Below, in pieces: positions 16,303 to 25,209 of a DNA stretch of 40,007 nucleotides. Each line of letters opens with the position of its first letter. Position 1 is the first letter of the stretch. A program made the position numbers and the translations under genes. The notes under the pieces were generated by a model. That model was not told where the DNA came from, made no database searches, and saw only the letters and a list, made by a program, of their open reading frames with translations. Origin of the DNA: BJGN01 sp041159865 (GTDB taxonomy: Bacteria; Bacteroidota; Bacteroidia; Chitinophagales; Saprospiraceae); NCBI GenBank assembly GCA_041159865.1, contig JBEAXK010000133.1, positions 1 to 40,007 on the forward strand, read 5' to 3'.

Positions 16303-16382
16303 TCTTTCTTTTGTTCAATATTAACTAAAAAAAATTAAAAATTTTAACTTTATAGAATAAAATTTAGTCAATGTAATAAAAG

Positions 16383-17264
16383 TCAAAATTTTAATAATTT
16401 CGAATCTTCCCATTTTGTCCATTTTTCTGCATTATTAAACCAGGTTAATTGCCTTTTTGCATATTGACGACTATGCTGTTTGATTCTTAAAATGGCTTCT
16501 TTAATATCATATTCGTTGGAAAAGTATTTGAATAATTCTGTGTAACCTACTGTTTGAAGCGCTTTTAAATTCTTAAATTCTTGAAGGGCGCTTGCTTCTT
16601 CAACTAATCCATCTCTTACCATTTGGTCAACTCTTTGATTAATTTTTTCATACAGCCAAGTTCTTTCCGGACTTAAATAAAAACATTGTGCTTCAAAAAA
16701 TCTTTCAACTTTTTTTCCTTTTCTGAATGATGAAAATGGATGTCCCGTCTCTTTATAAATGCTAAGGGCTCTTATGAGTCTGACTGGATTATTTTTATCT
16801 ACCATTTCATAGTAAATTGGATCTATTTCTTCGAGTGTCCTTTGAAGATATACTAATCCTTTTGTTTGATAATCCATCTGAATTTCTTGTAGAATATATG
16901 AACTGACAGCTGGAAATTTATCTATGCCTTCCAGAAGCGCTTTAAAATATAAACCACTTCCTCCTACAGCTATGATGGTATCAAAGGTCTTAAATTTTTC
17001 CTCCAATATTGCGAGGGCTTGCTTTTCAAAAAGACCAATATCATAATGTTCCTGGATAGAAATGTGGTTGATAAAATGATGAGGAATACTATTTAATTCT
17101 GATAAAGCAGGCTTTGCTGTTCCAATATTCATTTCTTTGTAAAGTTGACGGCTATCGACGGATAAAATTTCCGTATTAAACTTTTTGGCGAGCTCGAGGG
17201 ATAATGCCGTCTTCCCTGAAGCTGTAGGTCCACCAATACAAATTAACTTTTTTTTTTCTTCCAT
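16383..17264 (-). CDS. miaA: tRNA dimethylallyltransferase
   Basis: The enzyme adds a dimethylallyl group to N6 of adenosine 37 in tRNAs reading codons that start with U. The P-loop GGPTASGKTALSLELA (about residues 7-22) is followed by SVDSRQLYKEMNIGTAKP, the hallmark of the family, with the catalytic Asp/Arg region. Later motifs include AVGGSGLYFKALLEG and LQTVGYTELFKYF with a C-terminal RQYAKRQLTWF. Its 293 residues are typical. It is divergent from the acyltransferase gene with only 29 bases between start codons, so the promoters must overlap the coding starts. Confidence 0.96.
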   Translation of the reverse strand: MEEKKKLICIGGPTASGKTALSLELAKKFNTEILSVDSRQLYKEMNIGTAKPALSELNSIPHHFINHISIQEHYDIGLFEKQALAILEEKFKTFDTIIAVGGSGLYFKALLEGIDKFPAVSSYILQEIQMDYQTKGLVYLQRTLEEIDPIYYEMVDKNNPVRLIRALSIYKETGHPFSSFRKGKKVERFFEAQCFYLSPERTWLYEKINQRVDQMVRDGLVEEASALQEFKNLKALQTVGYTELFKYFSNEYDIKEAILRIKQHSRQYAKRQLTWFNNAEKWTKWEDSKLLKF

Positions 17265-17293
17265 AAAATTTAAAAGTACCTTTATAATTTTTA

Positions 17294-18595
17294 ATGAAGG
17301 TAAACATTCTGCTAAATAGGTTAAATTATATGTTATATTTTTTTCTTAAACCCCTCGTTCAAATTGCACTAAAGGTTTATTTCCGAAATATATATATATC
17401 GGGTAGGGAAAATATTCCTCATACCAAACCATATATAATCGCTTTGAATCACCCCACCGCTTTTTTGGAACCAGTAATTATGGCTGCCAATCTTAAAAAG
17501 CCTGTTCATTTTTTGGTTAGAGGAGATCATTTTAATAAATCTTTTTATCGTTTCCTTTTGGAGCAAGGAAAAATGATCCCTGTTTTTAGACAAAAAGAAT
17601 CTGGATTTGGTTCCTTGAAAAATAATTATGACACTTTTTCCCGTTGTTACCATTATATAGCTAAAGGAGAAATTGTCGCTTTATTTCCTGAAGGCAGAAC
17701 GGAAAATGAAAAAAGATTAAGGCCATTACAAAGAGGTATTGCCAGAATTGCATTTGGGACTTTAGCTAAATTTCCTGAAATGGAAGATCTTTATATTTTG
17801 CCCATCGGTGTAAATTACACAGATCCTTTATCGTTCAGAGGTACCGCATTTTTACATATAGGTGAACCTATATCGATTAATACATATTTTAAAAATAAAG
17901 AAAAACCTGATTATCAGCAATTATTAATTGATTTAACAGTTGCGCTTAAAAAAAATATGGTTATTATTGAAAAAGAATCCGATGAAAAGTTAATCGAATT
18001 CTGTTTGAATATAACCAGGAATTTAAATACTTATCCTTTTTTACCTGTATATAGACATCACGATAACAGACTAAGATTAGAGCAAAGAATTTGTGATTTT
18101 TGGAATTATAATGCATCAGAAGGACTTAAATTAGAAACTGAAAGAAAAATAGATATTTACTTAAATTTATTAAATGACCTGGAAATTGAGGATAAGGGAG
18201 TGTTATCAAAATATAAACCTAACTGGTTTATGGGATTACCTGTTTTTTCGATACTTTCAATTTGGGGACAATTCTTCGCTTCACCGCCAGCTTTATTTGC
18301 AGAATGGATATCAAAAAATAAAGTAAAACACCTTTCATTTAAATCTCCAGTAAGATTTGGTGTTGGTTTTGGGGGATATTTAGTTTATTTCTTGTTCTTT
18401 TGTTTATTAGCTTTTTTTTATTCACTGTGGATAATTCCAGGAGCAATTTTGGGAATCCTTTTGGCTTATTTTTCTCTTTATTACAAAGAAAAACAAGCCA
18501 TTTTTAAATCCTATTTAAAATTCCAGCGTTTGTCTGATCTGCAAAAAAATCAGTTGATTAACCTGAAGCAAGAAATTCTGTCTTCTTTTAATTAA
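17294..18595 (+). CDS. PlsC-like lysophospholipid acyltransferase
   Basis: It probably acylates a lysophospholipid or glycerol phosphate at the membrane. Block I is NHPTAFLEP with His53, and block III is FPEGRTENEKRLRPLQRG. In this Bacteroidota family the histidine is usually followed at +6 by aspartate; here that residue is Glu59. The C-terminal half (residues of about 205-433) has two adjacent hydrophobic stretches near 355-400 (LVYFLFFCLLAFFYSLWIIP), likely membrane spans. The ATG at 17294 is kept, although Met13 (17330) is an alternative that would leave more room for a promoter. It converges with the adhesin gene with 2 bases between stops. Confidence 0.82.
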   Translation: MKVNILLNRLNYMLYFFLKPLVQIALKVYFRNIYISGRENIPHTKPYIIALNHPTAFLEPVIMAANLKKPVHFLVRGDHFNKSFYRFLLEQGKMIPVFRQKESGFGSLKNNYDTFSRCYHYIAKGEIVALFPEGRTENEKRLRPLQRGIARIAFGTLAKFPEMEDLYILPIGVNYTDPLSFRGTAFLHIGEPISINTYFKNKEKPDYQQLLIDLTVALKKNMVIIEKESDEKLIEFCLNITRNLNTYPFLPVYRHHDNRLRLEQRICDFWNYNASEGLKLETERKIDIYLNLLNDLEIEDKGVLSKYKPNWFMGLPVFSILSIWGQFFASPPALFAEWISKNKVKHLSFKSPVRFGVGFGGYLVYFLFFCLLAFFYSLWIIPGAILGILLAYFSLYYKEKQAIFKSYLKFQRLSDLQKNQLINLKQEILSSFN

Positions 18596-18597
18596 AT

Positions 18598-20931
18598 TTA
18601 TCTAAATAGCGTTACATCACCCTTTTTGATAAACTCTTTACCGTCAGGATATTTTATAACGATATAATATACATAAACATCACTTGGGGAATCATTGCCA
18701 TTATGCTTGCCATCCCAGCCTGTCTTAGGAGTCTCGTTATTGTAAACTTGTTGTCCCCAGCGGTTGAATACCTTAAAAGTAGCTATTTCAATTTTACCCC
18801 TAAAAACGACGTTAAAAAAATCATTTACACCATCTCCGTCAGGGGTAAATGCACTTGGAATATCAAATACAGGGGCTAACACCTGAATTGGAGGTGAATT
18901 AAAACTTAATTCACAGCCATTTGCATTTTTCACTGTTAAGGTATAGGTGGTAGGGTTATCCGTTGGAATGTGTTCTAAAATGGGAGTCGAACCTGGAATA
19001 TCTTTTCCATTTGCTTTCCATGAATAGGTAATTCCTGGCAGATTTATTGGGTTCAAATTTCCTGAAATAATGATTTTTTCTCCTAATGGTACACCTGTGG
19101 TGGAACTTTCAACGGGTTCAATTTTAAAGTTTGATAATCTTGGAAGTGCAGCAACGGTAACAGTTATTGATTTTCTTTCTCCACCACAATTTGGACCATA
19201 AGTGTAATCCATGATAAAGGTAGTGGTAGTTGTTAAATTTTGAATTGATAGTTTTGGACCTAAAATGGTTTGATTATTATAAAGCCATTTATATTGTTGT
19301 TCCACACCTACAGCTGCATTTCCTGTTGCTTCAAGATTTATAGGTTGCCCAGGACAGATAGTTAAGTTTGCTGGTATGGTTACAGTTGATGGTTGAATAA
19401 CAGCTACATTTAAGGATGCTGTGGTTGGTCCACATTTACCTTGTTGTGCTTTTACTGTGTAAGTTGTATTGATTAGCGGCTTTACTTTTATCAATGGATT
19501 CGTTGATGTAAATGATGGATCAGTTGAAGAACTCCATGTATAAGATACCTGAGGATCGTTATTTAGTAAAAGTTGAAGTTCTTCACCTCTACAAATGGTT
19601 GTCTTAGTATTAAAACCTATGGCTGGCGGAGGTATAACATTTACTTTTGCAGTTATGGTGGTTGGACAATCCTTCTCTTTCACAGTAGCCTTTATTTCCT
19701 TTGATTGAGTCAGGAACAGGGTAGGGTTTTTACAACTTTTACATGAAACAACGTCTTCCGGCTCCCATGAAACTTCTCCAACTCCTGAAAAAGTTAAATT
19801 TAAAGTGACTTTTTCACCAAAACAAATGGTGGTGTCTTTGGGTACCAGTTTTAAATCTTTGGGTTTAATAACAGGTATAATCGCTGGTTGTGTATCTCTA
19901 CAGGCATGATTTGTAGTCGCTCTAAATAAAATGATACTATCAATGGTAGTTATAACGAGATTATACAAGGAATCTGGAGATTCAAAACCTTTGTATGGAA
20001 ACCATTTATGCTTAATATCAGGATAAGCCACTGGATTATATACCTGAGAGGTAAGTTTAACAATTGTTCCCTGACAATATTGCTCCTTATTTTCATCTTT
20101 TGAAATAAGCAATTTTGAGGGTAGGGAATCAACCCTTACTCTCACAGAATCTTTAACAATACATCCATCTTGCTCAAAAACAGCTATATAGGTTGTGGAT
20201 ACAATAGGGTCTACTTTGACTGTACCTCCCTTGGGGTTATCAATATATTTATCAACAGGTAACCAAGTAATAGCCGAATTATTACCCGTATTTGTTTCAG
20301 CCTTTAAAGTAAGTTTTGAACCTTTACAAATTTCAATGGTATCGCCTTCATTTTGGATCTGAACTTTGGTAGCTTTTACTTGAAAAGAAAAGGAGGTTGA
20401 TAATCTACAACTTCCTATTTGCTGATTTACGGTTACGGAACCTGATTTATTTGGATAAATGAGGGCACTTCCATTTCCCAAAACAGAAATTTTTTCATCT
20501 GAAATCCACGTAATTCCTTGTGAACCTGTATTAGTTGATATTGGAAGTATTAAAGGAGCTCCAGCACAAACAGGATTTTCGTTTGAAACTCCTTTTAATA
20601 AAAGAGGTTTAATAATACTCAAATAAACGGAATCTTTTAAAATGGTGCCATTAACCAACCCTGTCAGATAGACCCAACCTGACTGTGTTGGCTTAGCTAT
20701 TGGATTTTGAATATTTGCATCATTAAAAATATTAATGGGTGTCCACCTGTAGTAAACAGCCTGATTAGCTTGTAAATTAACCTGAATATCTGTATCGCAA
20801 ATAAAGATAGTATCAGTTCCTTTGATTAAGGTATTAGCACTATTTCCAGAACTGGTTTGACCTCCTGCATTTATCAAGTAAAAGAACAGCAAGGTACTAA
20901 AAAAGATTTTGAGCGAAAATTTGATATTCAT
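18598..20931 (-). CDS. Surface adhesin-like protein with T9SS type B (gliding-type) C-terminal domain
   Basis: This 777-residue exported protein has a signal peptide (about residues 1-25, ending INAGGQT). Several tandem Ig/PKD-like beta-sandwich repeats follow, each around 80-90 residues, with recurrent cores such as ICRGEELQLLLNN, ICPGQPINLEATG and ICFGEKVTLNLTF. The final ~90 residues (IPSAFTPDGDGVNDFF, FNRWGQQVYNNE, TGWDGKHNG, YIVIKYPDGKE) are the CHU_C/type B sorting domain used by the type IX secretion system. This predicts transport through T9SS and cell-surface display. Its binding partner is unknown. It is followed on the minus strand by the convergent acyltransferase gene and preceded by the cytochrome gene 83 bases upstream. 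Confidence 0.9.
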   Translation of the reverse strand: MNIKFSLKIFFSTLLFFYLINAGGQTSSGNSANTLIKGTDTIFICDTDIQVNLQANQAVYYRWTPINIFNDANIQNPIAKPTQSGWVYLTGLVNGTILKDSVYLSIIKPLLLKGVSNENPVCAGAPLILPISTNTGSQGITWISDEKISVLGNGSALIYPNKSGSVTVNQQIGSCRLSTSFSFQVKATKVQIQNEGDTIEICKGSKLTLKAETNTGNNSAITWLPVDKYIDNPKGGTVKVDPIVSTTYIAVFEQDGCIVKDSVRVRVDSLPSKLLISKDENKEQYCQGTIVKLTSQVYNPVAYPDIKHKWFPYKGFESPDSLYNLVITTIDSIILFRATTNHACRDTQPAIIPVIKPKDLKLVPKDTTICFGEKVTLNLTFSGVGEVSWEPEDVVSCKSCKNPTLFLTQSKEIKATVKEKDCPTTITAKVNVIPPPAIGFNTKTTICRGEELQLLLNNDPQVSYTWSSSTDPSFTSTNPLIKVKPLINTTYTVKAQQGKCGPTTASLNVAVIQPSTVTIPANLTICPGQPINLEATGNAAVGVEQQYKWLYNNQTILGPKLSIQNLTTTTTFIMDYTYGPNCGGERKSITVTVAALPRLSNFKIEPVESSTTGVPLGEKIIISGNLNPINLPGITYSWKANGKDIPGSTPILEHIPTDNPTTYTLTVKNANGCELSFNSPPIQVLAPVFDIPSAFTPDGDGVNDFFNVVFRGKIEIATFKVFNRWGQQVYNNETPKTGWDGKHNGNDSPSDVYVYYIVIKYPDGKEFIKKGDVTLFR

Positions 20932-21014
20932 AAGCTTATTTTTTCTGGATAAATACCAGATTATTTCTCAAAAATAACGCGGTATTTTAGTTTTTCAATA
21001 TATTTTTTAAAACA

Positions 21015-21410
21015 TTACCTGACATTACAGCTATCGAGTCTTCGTTTAACCTGATCTAATGTTACATAAGGCATATTATTACCCCAGGAGGAGTGAATAT
21101 AATTCATAATATTTGTAATCTCAAAATCTGATAATACAGGAATTGCAGCCATTTCTTGTCCATATATTTTACCATTTACAATTATGGAATCTTTTATACC
21201 ATTTCGTATAATACAGGCTGTTTTTAATGGATCTTCCATTAGATAATCAGCTTTAACAAGGGTTGGAATCAATGATTCTAACCCAACTCCATCAGCCATA
21301 TGACAACTTACGCAAAAATTTTCATATAAAATTTTTCCTTGTGGATAAGTGGTATCTCCACAAGCAGAGGCGGTCAATAATATAAACAGATATGTAAAAT
21401 ATTTTCCCAA
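21015..21410 (-). CDS. Cytochrome c lipoprotein
   Basis: The 131-residue protein has a lipoprotein signal peptide ending in TASAC (Cys17), so it is lipid-anchored and faces the periplasm. CVSCH at residues 33-37 is a c-type heme attachment site. A Met in GQEMAAIP is a candidate sixth ligand, and the C-terminal helix (DFEITNIMNYIHSSW) matches class I monoheme cytochromes. It probably shuttles electrons in respiration. The start codon is 1 base after the stop of the ChaN-like gene, so the pair is almost certainly co-transcribed and perhaps translationally coupled. Confidence 0.9.
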   Translation of the reverse strand: MGKYFTYLFILLTASACGDTTYPQGKILYENFCVSCHMADGVGLESLIPTLVKADYLMEDPLKTACIIRNGIKDSIIVNGKIYGQEMAAIPVLSDFEITNIMNYIHSSWGNNMPYVTLDQVKRRLDSCNVR

Positions 21411-21411
21411 C

Positions 21412-22299
21412 TTAATAGGTTTTTGTCATTTTCTCCGAGACTACTAATATAAAATCTGCTTTAGTATAATTTTCTGGATCCAGAACATCTACCTTGGCTT
21501 GTTCAACCGTGGTAATATTTAATGTTTTTAGATTTGGCTTATATTTATTTAAGAACCAGACAGTTCCTTCTTTCTCATCAGAATGATAAGCACCATTGAA
21601 ATGAATAAACAAATGGTCTTCTTTGATTGCCCTGGAGATAGAAAATCCCATAGTTGCATCCTTTAATGCCTGTGATTTTACCATATTATCTGAAGAGTTA
21701 CCGCCATGATTACCCATCATAGAAATCATTTTTTTATAGGTTGGTAATTCCATATCAAGAGGAAATGGAAGTGGGGGTAAAAATTGGTTTTTGGCCATTG
21801 GATCCAGATTATTTAATCCTTCAAGCCCTAAACGAAAGACCAGGTTAGCATATCTCCGTGGTACATTGGTTGCTTTGAAAGAAACTTTTTTTGATTTGGC
21901 AAATTCCATTAATGGTTTATAGTCGGTCGTATAGTTTTTCCAAAGTTTCACTTCTTCCTCAAAATTTTTCACATTAATGTGTCCATTTAAATATTCATCA
22001 ATTACAAGCTGGTCATCAGTTTCAAACATTTCAGCGCCTAAAATGATTTTACCTTTTTTAAGGACATATAAATCTTCCGTTAGTTTTAGTTGCAACCAAT
22101 GCGAAATGGGATTATTGTGAAGTTCTCCAAAAAATATAACTTCCTGTTGACCAGCTACTTTTAAAACATGTTCGTAATCTATTTTTTCACCTTTATTATT
22201 GTATAAAATATAGGCTGCATTTTCCTGGGCTTTAAGAATTAGATTACTAATGACAAAAATAAACAGGTAAGACAGGTTGCGAAATACGGAGTTTTTCAT
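21412..22299 (-). CDS. ChaN/Tiki-superfamily secreted protein (putative heme-binding or iron-uptake)
   Basis: The 295-residue protein has a Sec signal peptide ending LILKAQ, with no lipobox cysteine. The core matches the ChaN/Tiki fold: VIFFGELHNNPISHWLQLKL (about residues 53-72, the G-E-x-H motif), ILGAEMFETDDQLVIDEYL, NVPRRYANLVFRLG, and the late HFNGAYHSDEKEG. ChaN-type proteins have been reported to bind heme and associate with iron uptake; other members of the superfamily are metal-dependent proteases, and which applies here is open. It is directly coupled to a cytochrome c lipoprotein gene, which fits a heme-related role. It is divergent from the cryptochrome gene. Confidence 0.85.
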   Translation of the reverse strand: MKNSVFRNLSYLFIFVISNLILKAQENAAYILYNNKGEKIDYEHVLKVAGQQEVIFFGELHNNPISHWLQLKLTEDLYVLKKGKIILGAEMFETDDQLVIDEYLNGHINVKNFEEEVKLWKNYTTDYKPLMEFAKSKKVSFKATNVPRRYANLVFRLGLEGLNNLDPMAKNQFLPPLPFPLDMELPTYKKMISMMGNHGGNSSDNMVKSQALKDATMGFSISRAIKEDHLFIHFNGAYHSDEKEGTVWFLNKYKPNLKTLNITTVEQAKVDVLDPENYTKADFILVVSEKMTKTY

Positions 22300-22366
22300 G
22301 AGCTAATTATTTAAGTCCCAATATAAATCATTTTCTCAGTAATAATTTATTTCTATCTTTAAAAAC

Positions 22367-22379
22367 ATACCTAAGGTAT
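22367..22379. promoter_or_regulatory. Short dyad near the cryptochrome transcription start
   Basis: ATACC-TAA-GGTAT is an inverted repeat with 5-base arms. It lies just downstream of TATCTTTA (22354-22361), a one-mismatch copy of the TAnnTTTG -7 box, so it would cover the transcription start. It could be an operator for the cryptochrome gene. The arms are short, and the site may be coincidence. Confidence 0.25.
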
Positions 22380-22417
22380 TCTTGTTTAGCTTTTAAGGAT
22401 TCACGTAACTAAATTTT

Positions 22418-23857
22418 ATGGTTAAGGAAAGGGTTATTGTTTGGTTTAGACAAGATTTAAGGTTGCATGACAACGAGGTTCTTTCTGAGGCAATTCGTCA
22501 GGCAAAGGAAATAATTCCTGTTTATGTTTTAGATGAAAGGCAAATTTTCGGAAAAACAACTATTGGTTTTGCTAAAACGGGTTTATTTCGATTAAAATTT
22601 ATACTTGAAAGCCTGGCAGATCTAAGAGAAAGCCTTCATAAACTGGGTTCAAATCTTATTATTCGAATAGGGAACACAGAGGAAATTTTAATAAATTTAG
22701 CAGATCAAACTAAAGCTTCTGCTATTTTTTGTAACCGGGAAAGAACGGACGAGGAAGTTAAAATTCAGGATAATCTGGAGAAATTATTATGGCATGAAGG
22801 TAGGGAATTGATCTATTACAGAGGTAAAATGCTATATCATACAGCAGATTTACCTTTTCCTGTTTCACATACACCTGATATTTTTACCCAGTTTCGTAAA
22901 GAGGTAGAAAGAATTGTTCCAATCAGAAATCCTTTTCCGACTCCAACTAAAAAGTTTATTCCTCTATCTTTTCCCGTTGACCCTGGTGAAATGCCAACGA
23001 TGGAAAAATTAGGTTTTAAGGACATTGATAACAAGATCCTTTCAGGTTTTGAAGGAGGTGAAACGGCGGCATTACACAGATTAAATGAATACCTTTGGGA
23101 AAATGAAGGAATTTTAACCTATAAGGAAACTCGAAATGGTTTATTGGGACGAAATTTTTCCTCTCGGTTTTCTCCCTGGTTAGCCTTAGGTTGCATTTCT
23201 CCAAAGAAAATATATCACGAAATTAGAAAATTTGAAAAGGAAAGAAAATCTAACGAAAGTACTTATTGGTTAATCTTTGAACTTTTATGGAGAGATTTTT
23301 TCAGACTTATGGGTAAAAAATATAAAAATAAGATTTTTCATCTTAAGGGTCCGAGAGATTTAAAAAGTACTCCTTTTAAGGAGGATATGTCTGTTTTCCA
23401 AAAATGGGCAGATGGGGAAACGGGAGTTCCTTTCATTGATGCAAATATGAAAGAACTGAATCAGACCGGCTTTATGTCCAATAGAGGAAGACAGGTTGTA
23501 GCAAGTTTTTTAGCTAAAGAATTAAAAATTAACTGGCTTTGGGGCGCAGAATATTTTGAGTCAAATCTCATCGATTATGATGTTTGCAGTAATTATGGAA
23601 ACTGGAATTATATTGCGGGAGTTGGATGTGATCCAAGAGAGGATCGTGTATTTAACATTCAAACCCAATCCTTAAAGTATGATGCGGATGGTTCTTTCGT
23701 CAAGTTTTGGTTACCCCAATTGAATAATTTACCAGCGGAAAAATTAATCGCGATTCATACTCTTTCAAGTTCAGAACTTCAGCATTATGGTGTTGAAATT
23801 GGAAAGAATTATCCAGTCTCAATCGTTAAATATCAGAGTTATTCGAAAAGATTTTAA
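22418..23857 (+). CDS. Cryptochrome/photolyase, DASH type
   Basis: The 479-residue flavoprotein has an N-terminal photolyase alpha/beta domain (VIVWFRQDLRLHDNEVL, residues 6-22) that can hold an antenna cofactor, and a C-terminal helical FAD-binding domain. The linker motif LYHTADLPFP and the segment DIFTQFRKEVE are characteristic of the DASH clade. FAD-domain signatures include GETGVPFIDANMKEL, TGFMSNRGRQVVASF and WNYIAGVGCDPREDRVFN. The C terminus lacks a long extension. DASH proteins repair cyclobutane dimers mainly in single-stranded DNA and may act as blue-light sensors. The gene is monocistronic and divergent from the ChaN-like gene. Confidence 0.93.
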   Translation: MVKERVIVWFRQDLRLHDNEVLSEAIRQAKEIIPVYVLDERQIFGKTTIGFAKTGLFRLKFILESLADLRESLHKLGSNLIIRIGNTEEILINLADQTKASAIFCNRERTDEEVKIQDNLEKLLWHEGRELIYYRGKMLYHTADLPFPVSHTPDIFTQFRKEVERIVPIRNPFPTPTKKFIPLSFPVDPGEMPTMEKLGFKDIDNKILSGFEGGETAALHRLNEYLWENEGILTYKETRNGLLGRNFSSRFSPWLALGCISPKKIYHEIRKFEKERKSNESTYWLIFELLWRDFFRLMGKKYKNKIFHLKGPRDLKSTPFKEDMSVFQKWADGETGVPFIDANMKELNQTGFMSNRGRQVVASFLAKELKINWLWGAEYFESNLIDYDVCSNYGNWNYIAGVGCDPREDRVFNIQTQSLKYDADGSFVKFWLPQLNNLPAEKLIAIHTLSSSELQHYGVEIGKNYPVSIVKYQSYSKRF

Positions 23858-23946
23858 TTTTTTTAACTCAAAGAGCCAACGATTTTTTTGATATATACGT
23901 TACCATAAAAGACAGACATTTAAATTGCGATTAAATACCTGATTTT

Positions 23947-25209
23947 ATGAAAAATATTAGTTTTGGACTATTAATATCTCTCCTTGTCATTTCTTTAACT
24001 TCTTGTTTAAAGGATACTTGTGAAAACGTTTATACCTACCAGAGGTACGACCCTGTTTTTGTTAAACCAGAAATTCTTAGACAAAAAATTGCGGCAACTT
24101 CCTCCAAAGAATTAGTTACTACGGGAAAAATTTATGTCTATGGGGACTATTTATTGATCAACGAACCTGATTTAGGTATCCACGTTGTGGATAACAAAAT
24201 ACCTGCTAATCCCAGGTTTATTTCTTTTATTAAAATACCTGGAAATTCCGATCTAGCAGTAAGAAACGGTTTGTTGTATGTGGATAGTTATGTTGATTTA
24301 GTTGTACTTGACTTAAAAAATCCTCAAGATGTTAAGGAGTTATATAGGGTTGAAAATGCTTTTCCTTCCTATGGAAAAGATGAAAAATTAGGATTATTAG
24401 TTGCCTACAAACCAGCAGGTGTAACAGAGACCTTTCCTTGTTCTGAAAATTCCGGAAATTCTTTTTTTGATGGTAATGTTATCTGGTCGAGAGAAAGTAG
24501 TTTGACTTCTGGTTTAAAAACTCCTTCAGGAACTGTGGGTATTGGGGGTTCAACTGCCAGATTTACGATGAATCAAGGATTTTTATACACCGTTACTACT
24601 AGTAATTTAACTGCTTTTAAACTGGAAGATAGTGGTATCACCAAGCAGGTAAGTACCCAGAATGTAGGTTGGAATATTGAAACAATTTATCCCTTTGAAG
24701 GACTATTGTTTATTGGTTCACAAACGGGTATGTATATCTATGGTATTGATAATCCTGAGAAACCTGCTCTTTTATCTACTTTTGAACATTGGAGAGCCTG
24801 TGATCCTGTTGTAAGTGACGGAAAAACAGCTTTTGTAACTTTAAGAGATGGAACAGAATGTGAGGGATTTTTAAATCAACTGGATGTAATTAATGTTTCT
24901 GATGTCAGAAAGCCTAAGCTAATTAAAAGCTATTCACTTCACCATCCTATAGGTTTGTCTATAAATCAAGGTTTATTATTTATTTGTGAAGATGATAAGG
25001 GAATAAAATTATTTGATACAAAAGATTTAAACGCCATAGATAAAAATTTAATTTATCAGGATAAATCTTTCTCAGCTGTAGATATAATTGTCCTGGAAGA
25101 GGCTAAAATAGCTATCATAACTGGTGAAGATGGTATTTGGCAGTTTAATTATAAGAATCCTGCAAAATGGGAGCTTTTAAGTAACATAAAGTCTAAAACC
25201 AATGACTAA
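23947..25209 (+). CDS. LVIVD-repeat lipoprotein
   Basis: This 420-residue lipoprotein has lipobox SLTSC with Cys20. The mature protein is a chain of propeller-type repeats with the recurrent pattern of LVIVD proteins: NEPDLGIHVVDNKIPANP, YVDLVVLDLKNPQDVKEL, GSQTGMYIYGIDNPEKPA, LDVINVSDVRKPKLIKSY, DKGIKLFDTKDLN. I see no enzymatic motif. It is probably anchored to the outer membrane. The stop overlaps the start of the following beta-barrel gene by 8 bases, so the two are translated together. Confidence 0.87.
   Translation: MKNISFGLLISLLVISLTSCLKDTCENVYTYQRYDPVFVKPEILRQKIAATSSKELVTTGKIYVYGDYLLINEPDLGIHVVDNKIPANPRFISFIKIPGNSDLAVRNGLLYVDSYVDLVVLDLKNPQDVKELYRVENAFPSYGKDEKLGLLVAYKPAGVTETFPCSENSGNSFFDGNVIWSRESSLTSGLKTPSGTVGIGGSTARFTMNQGFLYTVTTSNLTAFKLEDSGITKQVSTQNVGWNIETIYPFEGLLFIGSQTGMYIYGIDNPEKPALLSTFEHWRACDPVVSDGKTAFVTLRDGTECEGFLNQLDVINVSDVRKPKLIKSYSLHHPIGLSINQGLLFICEDDKGIKLFDTKDLNAIDKNLIYQDKSFSAVDIIVLEEAKIAIITGEDGIWQFNYKNPAKWELLSNIKSKTND

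Noticed and set aside
16303..16382. AT-rich dyad TTAAAA-A-TTTTAA upstream of the phototrophy operon
   Set aside because: It is pure A/T in a region of extreme AT content, so a match of this size is expected by chance.
18598..20931. Tandem DNA repeats in the adhesin-like gene
   Set aside because: The repetition is at the level of protein domains (Ig/PKD-like); I see no near-identical DNA units.
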